Assembly (NCBI GenBank): GCA_026129405.1
Contig: JAHCID010000012.1
Location: 53,724 to 117,723, forward strand
Length of the DNA stretch: 64,000 nt
Source: a bacterium
GTDB lineage: Bacteria > Desulfobacterota > Binatia > DP-6
Direction of reading: 5' to 3'
Under the pieces are notes generated by a model. That model ran no database searches and was not told the origin of the DNA. It saw only the letters and a list, made by a program, of their open reading frames with translations. The first letter of the stretch is position 1, and each line of letters begins with the position of its first letter. The position numbers and the translations under genes were made by a program. Shown in pieces: positions 61,649 to 64,000 of this stretch.

Positions 61649-62701
61649 CTACGCAATTCCCTTCCCCGCCGTGTCGTACAGCCGCGCCGCCTCGCGGAGA
61701 GCGGCGCCGATCTCGGCGCGCAGCGACGCCGGCTCGAGCACCTCGACGAACGGCCCCTGCGCCAGGATCCAGTTCTTGAGCTCGCTGGTGCCGCGCACGG
61801 TCATGGTGAGGCGCGCGCCGCCGCCGGCGTCCTTCAGGACACGCTGGGTCGGGTGGAGACGTCGCGCCGCCAGGAGACGCGCCGACTCCTCGCCGTGGAG
61901 CCGCAGCACGACCTCGGTCTCCGGCCCCTCGACGATGCCGAAGGTGCCGTCGAGGTGCTTCTCGGGCGAGTAACGTCGCGGGTAGTCGAAGCGGAGGGGC
62001 GTCATCTCGGCAGTGACGATGCGCTCGACCGCCAGGTAGACGATCTCGCGATGCCGGTGGCTGCGGCCGATGACGTAGAGCCCGCCGCGATAGAGGACCA
62101 GCGTGTAGGGGGCGAAGTCGTGGACCGTCGTCTCGCCGCCGCGCCAGAGTCGAGCGTACTCGATTCGGAGGCGGCGCTCCTGGACGAGGGCCCGCACCAG
62201 GACGTCGAGGGTGGCGTCGGCGTCACGGTAGTCCTTCACGGCGTACGACACGGTGTAGAACTTCCGCTCGAAGGCCTGGAGGCGTTCCCGCCGCGCCGGC
62301 GGCAGCGTGCGGCGAAACGCTTCCCACAGGTCGTCGACACCCTCCTTGAGGACGGTGCCCTCGAGGAAGCGGAAGACCGAGAGCGCGAAGTAGAACGAGA
62401 GCACCTGGTAGGCGGTCGAGTCCACGTCGCGCGCGGCGCCGCACAGCCGGACGACGCGCCGGTCGCCGCGCTGCACGGCCTCGAAGACCGGATTGCCGCG
62501 CTCGTCGACCAGCTCCTTCCGGCAGGCCGCCAGGTAGCGGAGCAGCGTGCGCTCGGAGATGCCGAGCTCGTCCTGGATGGCGGCGAAGGACCACCCGTGC
62601 GGACGTGAGAGAAGTCCGTAGAGGACGCGGGCCATGCGGGTGGCAGAGGTGTAGGTGGCGGGGCGTGACTTCGGGCGGCGGGCGGGCATGGCCGTCGTCA
62701 T
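61649..62701 (-). CDS. HTH and WYL-domain transcriptional regulator
   Basis: 350 residues. An N-terminal winged helix (about 20-65: FAAIQDELGISERTLLRYLA) is followed by the WYL part (about 150-240), with RRLRIEYARLWRGG and YTLVLYRGGLYVIGRSHRHRE, and a C-terminal WCX-like region (RLHGEESARLLAARRLHPTQ). WYL regulators bind nucleic-acid ligands and often control DNA-damage, phage-defence or accessory genes. The gene of unknown function follows directly. Confidence 0.88.
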   Translation of the reverse strand: MTTAMPARRPKSRPATYTSATRMARVLYGLLSRPHGWSFAAIQDELGISERTLLRYLAACRKELVDERGNPVFEAVQRGDRRVVRLCGAARDVDSTAYQVLSFYFALSVFRFLEGTVLKEGVDDLWEAFRRTLPPARRERLQAFERKFYTVSYAVKDYRDADATLDVLVRALVQERRLRIEYARLWRGGETTVHDFAPYTLVLYRGGLYVIGRSHRHREIVYLAVERIVTAEMTPLRFDYPRRYSPEKHLDGTFGIVEGPETEVVLRLHGEESARLLAARRLHPTQRVLKDAGGGARLTMTVRGTSELKNWILAQGPFVEVLEPASLRAEIGAALREAARLYDTAGKGIA

Positions 62702-62761
62702 GGCGCATTTCGGGACCGGTGGGCACGATGCAGCGAGTCGGGACGTCCGCGGTGATGGACG

Positions 62762-63409
62762 TCACCGTCGCTCGATGGTGCCCCGCCAGGTGGCGCTGCA
62801 GGTGAACCCGCCGCAGCTCGCCGTGAACTCGAGGGCCGCGGCGGCCACGGGCGCGAAGCCGAGCACGGCGAAGGTCGACTGGGCGCAGCACGAGCCGCTG
62901 CACGAGACGTCCGTGACGCCGCCCCACCCGTCGTCCAGGATCACGCCGTTCCACGGAACGAACCCGCTGCCGAGATTGCCGGCGATGTTGGTGCCGACCT
63001 GGCTGGTGACGCGGATGCTGGTCGTGAAGAAGAACTGATCGAGACCGCAGGTGTCGGACACCCGCGAGGCGTCGAGGAACCAGGTGCCGCGGACGTTGGC
63101 GATGGGCGGAAGCGTGCTGGTGGTGGTCGTCGTGGACGACGGGAGACGCACGGTGGTGGTCGTGACGGGCACGGCGCAGAAGGCGGCGATCGCCGCGCCG
63201 CGGCTCGGCCGGGCGACCGCGCGGGCAGCGCGCCGGCACTCGCTCAGGCGCGCCGTGGCGCAGCGCTTCCGGGCCTTGCGAGTCGAGAGGCCGCCGCACT
63301 CCACGGCGAGCAGCGTGGAGCAGCCGAGCTTGCAGTCGCGCTTCAGACCGGCGAGCGCGGCGGCGGGAACGAGCGTGAGTGCAACGACGAGGGCGAGCGT
63401 GCGGGTCAT
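62762..63409 (-). CDS. secreted Cys-rich protein with Ser/Thr linker, unknown function
   Basis: 215 residues from the ATG at 63409, with AGGAGGA upstream. Signal peptide MTRTLALVVALTLVPAAALA. A short Cys/Arg-rich module follows (RDCKLGCS, VECGGL, RCATARLSECRRA, FCAVP), then a linker TTTTVRLPSSTTTTTSTLPP, then a beta-rich domain with VRGTWFLDASRVSDTCG and SCSGSCCAQSTF. Such Thr-linker secreted proteins seem common in this type of genome. Unrelated by eye to the three eight-cysteine proteins. Confidence 0.65.
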   Translation of the reverse strand: MTRTLALVVALTLVPAAALAGLKRDCKLGCSTLLAVECGGLSTRKARKRCATARLSECRRAARAVARPSRGAAIAAFCAVPVTTTTVRLPSSTTTTTSTLPPIANVRGTWFLDASRVSDTCGLDQFFFTTSIRVTSQVGTNIAGNLGSGFVPWNGVILDDGWGGVTDVSCSGSCCAQSTFAVLGFAPVAAAALEFTASCGGFTCSATWRGTIERR

Positions 63410-64000
63410 GGCGGGGTCCTCCTGCACGCGGAGAGTGGCAGCTGGGAAAGTCAGCGGCTGACGGTGCGTGGGATGAACGCACGTGCGCCCCCCGCCCTCG
63501 CGTTGGTCTGGTCGCTGCCCTGCCCACCCCGCCATGCCGCCGTGCGAGCAGGCGGCGAAGGCAACGTACGCGGGCATCGTGGACGAGCCCGTCACGCCGC
63601 GCGACGGCTCGTGGCAGGGCCGCCGATCATGCCCGACGCGCCGATGCGTCCCGAGCGCCTCGACGGCGGACAGATCGTGCTTGGCGTCCTCCTGCCCGGC
63701 GCCGACGACGCCATGTGCTACCCCGGCGAGCTGGCGACGCGGACGTTCTGGAGCCGGGGGGACCCCGCCGCGGAGCGTGCGCTCGAAGCGCCCGGCTCCA
63801 TACCCCGCCCGCGTGCCCTGCCCCCGCGCAAGCCGAGAAAACGAGAGGCGGGCAGGCCGAACCGGGCCGACAACGCCCGAGGGCCGCGCTCGGTCAGCTT
63901 CCCAGGGCTGTCCTTCCTATTCGTCGCGTCGTCACGAGCGGCGCGGGACGGCGCCCCCCCCCGCCCGCCCCCCCCCCCCCCCCCAACCCCCCCCCCCAAA
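63410..64000. other. end region with no firm gene and poly-C tail
   Basis: A short plus-strand frame from the ATG at 63629 reads MPDAPMRPERLDGGQIVLGV and stays open to the window end, but its later part is Arg/Pro-rich and not convincing. From about 63950 the sequence is almost pure C, which looks like a base-calling or assembly artefact at a contig end. No other gene seen. Confidence 0.6.

Noticed and set aside
63718..63999. Minus-strand frame starting in poly-G
   Set aside because: Its first part is Gly repeats from the poly-C artefact and the rest shows no protein pattern.

Overview
This window is one continuous stretch of very GC-rich chromosome (roughly 70% G+C by eye, with strong third-position G/C bias) from a Gram-negative bacterium. 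LptF and LptG (lipopolysaccharide export), a DacB-type carboxypeptidase and many exported proteins point to a diderm. Gene order such as tig-clpP-clpX-lon-hup and rlmB-tRNAs-rpmG-secE-nusG-rplKAJL-rpoB is proteobacterial or deltaproteobacterial in style. The small secreted Cys-rich proteins and Ser/Thr linkers would suit an uncultured deltaproteobacterial or Binatota-like lineage, but that is inference. The right end collapses into poly-C, so it is probably a contig end. No rRNA, CRISPR array, prophage, insertion sequence or replication origin was seen.

Layout. 1-4147 (minus): start of rpoB, then rplL, rplJ, rplA, rplK, nusG, secE, tRNA-Trp, rpmG and tRNA-Thr/Gly/Tyr/Thr, behind one good promoter. 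rlmB lies just upstream. 4940-7224 (plus): lptF-lptG. 7239-15681 (minus): tRNA-Leu, then tig, clpP, clpX, lon, hup, tRNA-Val, tRNA-Asp, rplM, rpsI, argC, that is, protein folding and quality control followed by translation genes. 15785-20854: a VOC protein, a secreted propeller, a GAF-like histidine kinase, a Tat-exported M15-like peptidase and dacB. 21036-22825 (minus): rph-rdgB and a Pro-Arg-His-Lys tRNA cluster. 22971-25068: a sigma-54 activator without its own receiver, a stand-alone receiver, a ribbon-helix-helix protein and a small conserved protein.

25288-41701: accessory and housekeeping metabolism, with two acyl-CoA synthetases, a secreted GH84 glycosidase, an O-methyltransferase, two nucleotide-sugar-epimerase-like proteins, a class III CoA transferase, purEK, maf, an ArnT-like transferase, nadE and infA. 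42000-47183: two near-identical secreted eight-cysteine proteins in opposite orientation enclose a membrane transferase, a membrane-anchored rhodanese/MIP18 fusion and a quinone oxidoreductase. A third, more distant family member lies at 30452-31066. 47509-55486: a CMD protein, gluQRS, an SDR/HIBADH/VTT operon, a DUF2889 protein and clpS-clpA-phosphatase. 55462-60312: a very large glycosyltransferase locus whose middle is broken by several frame changes. 60652-63409: a protein of unknown function, a WYL regulator and another secreted Cys-rich protein.

The most interesting points are the secreted eight-cysteine family, the rhodanese/MIP18 membrane fusion, the split NtrC-like regulator, two genes that seem to start at CTG inside a CTGA overlap, the missing tuf gene in an otherwise classic tRNA-tuf locus, the broken giant glycosyltransferase with a duplicated accessory domain, and a perfect palindrome holding the stop codons of two convergent genes.
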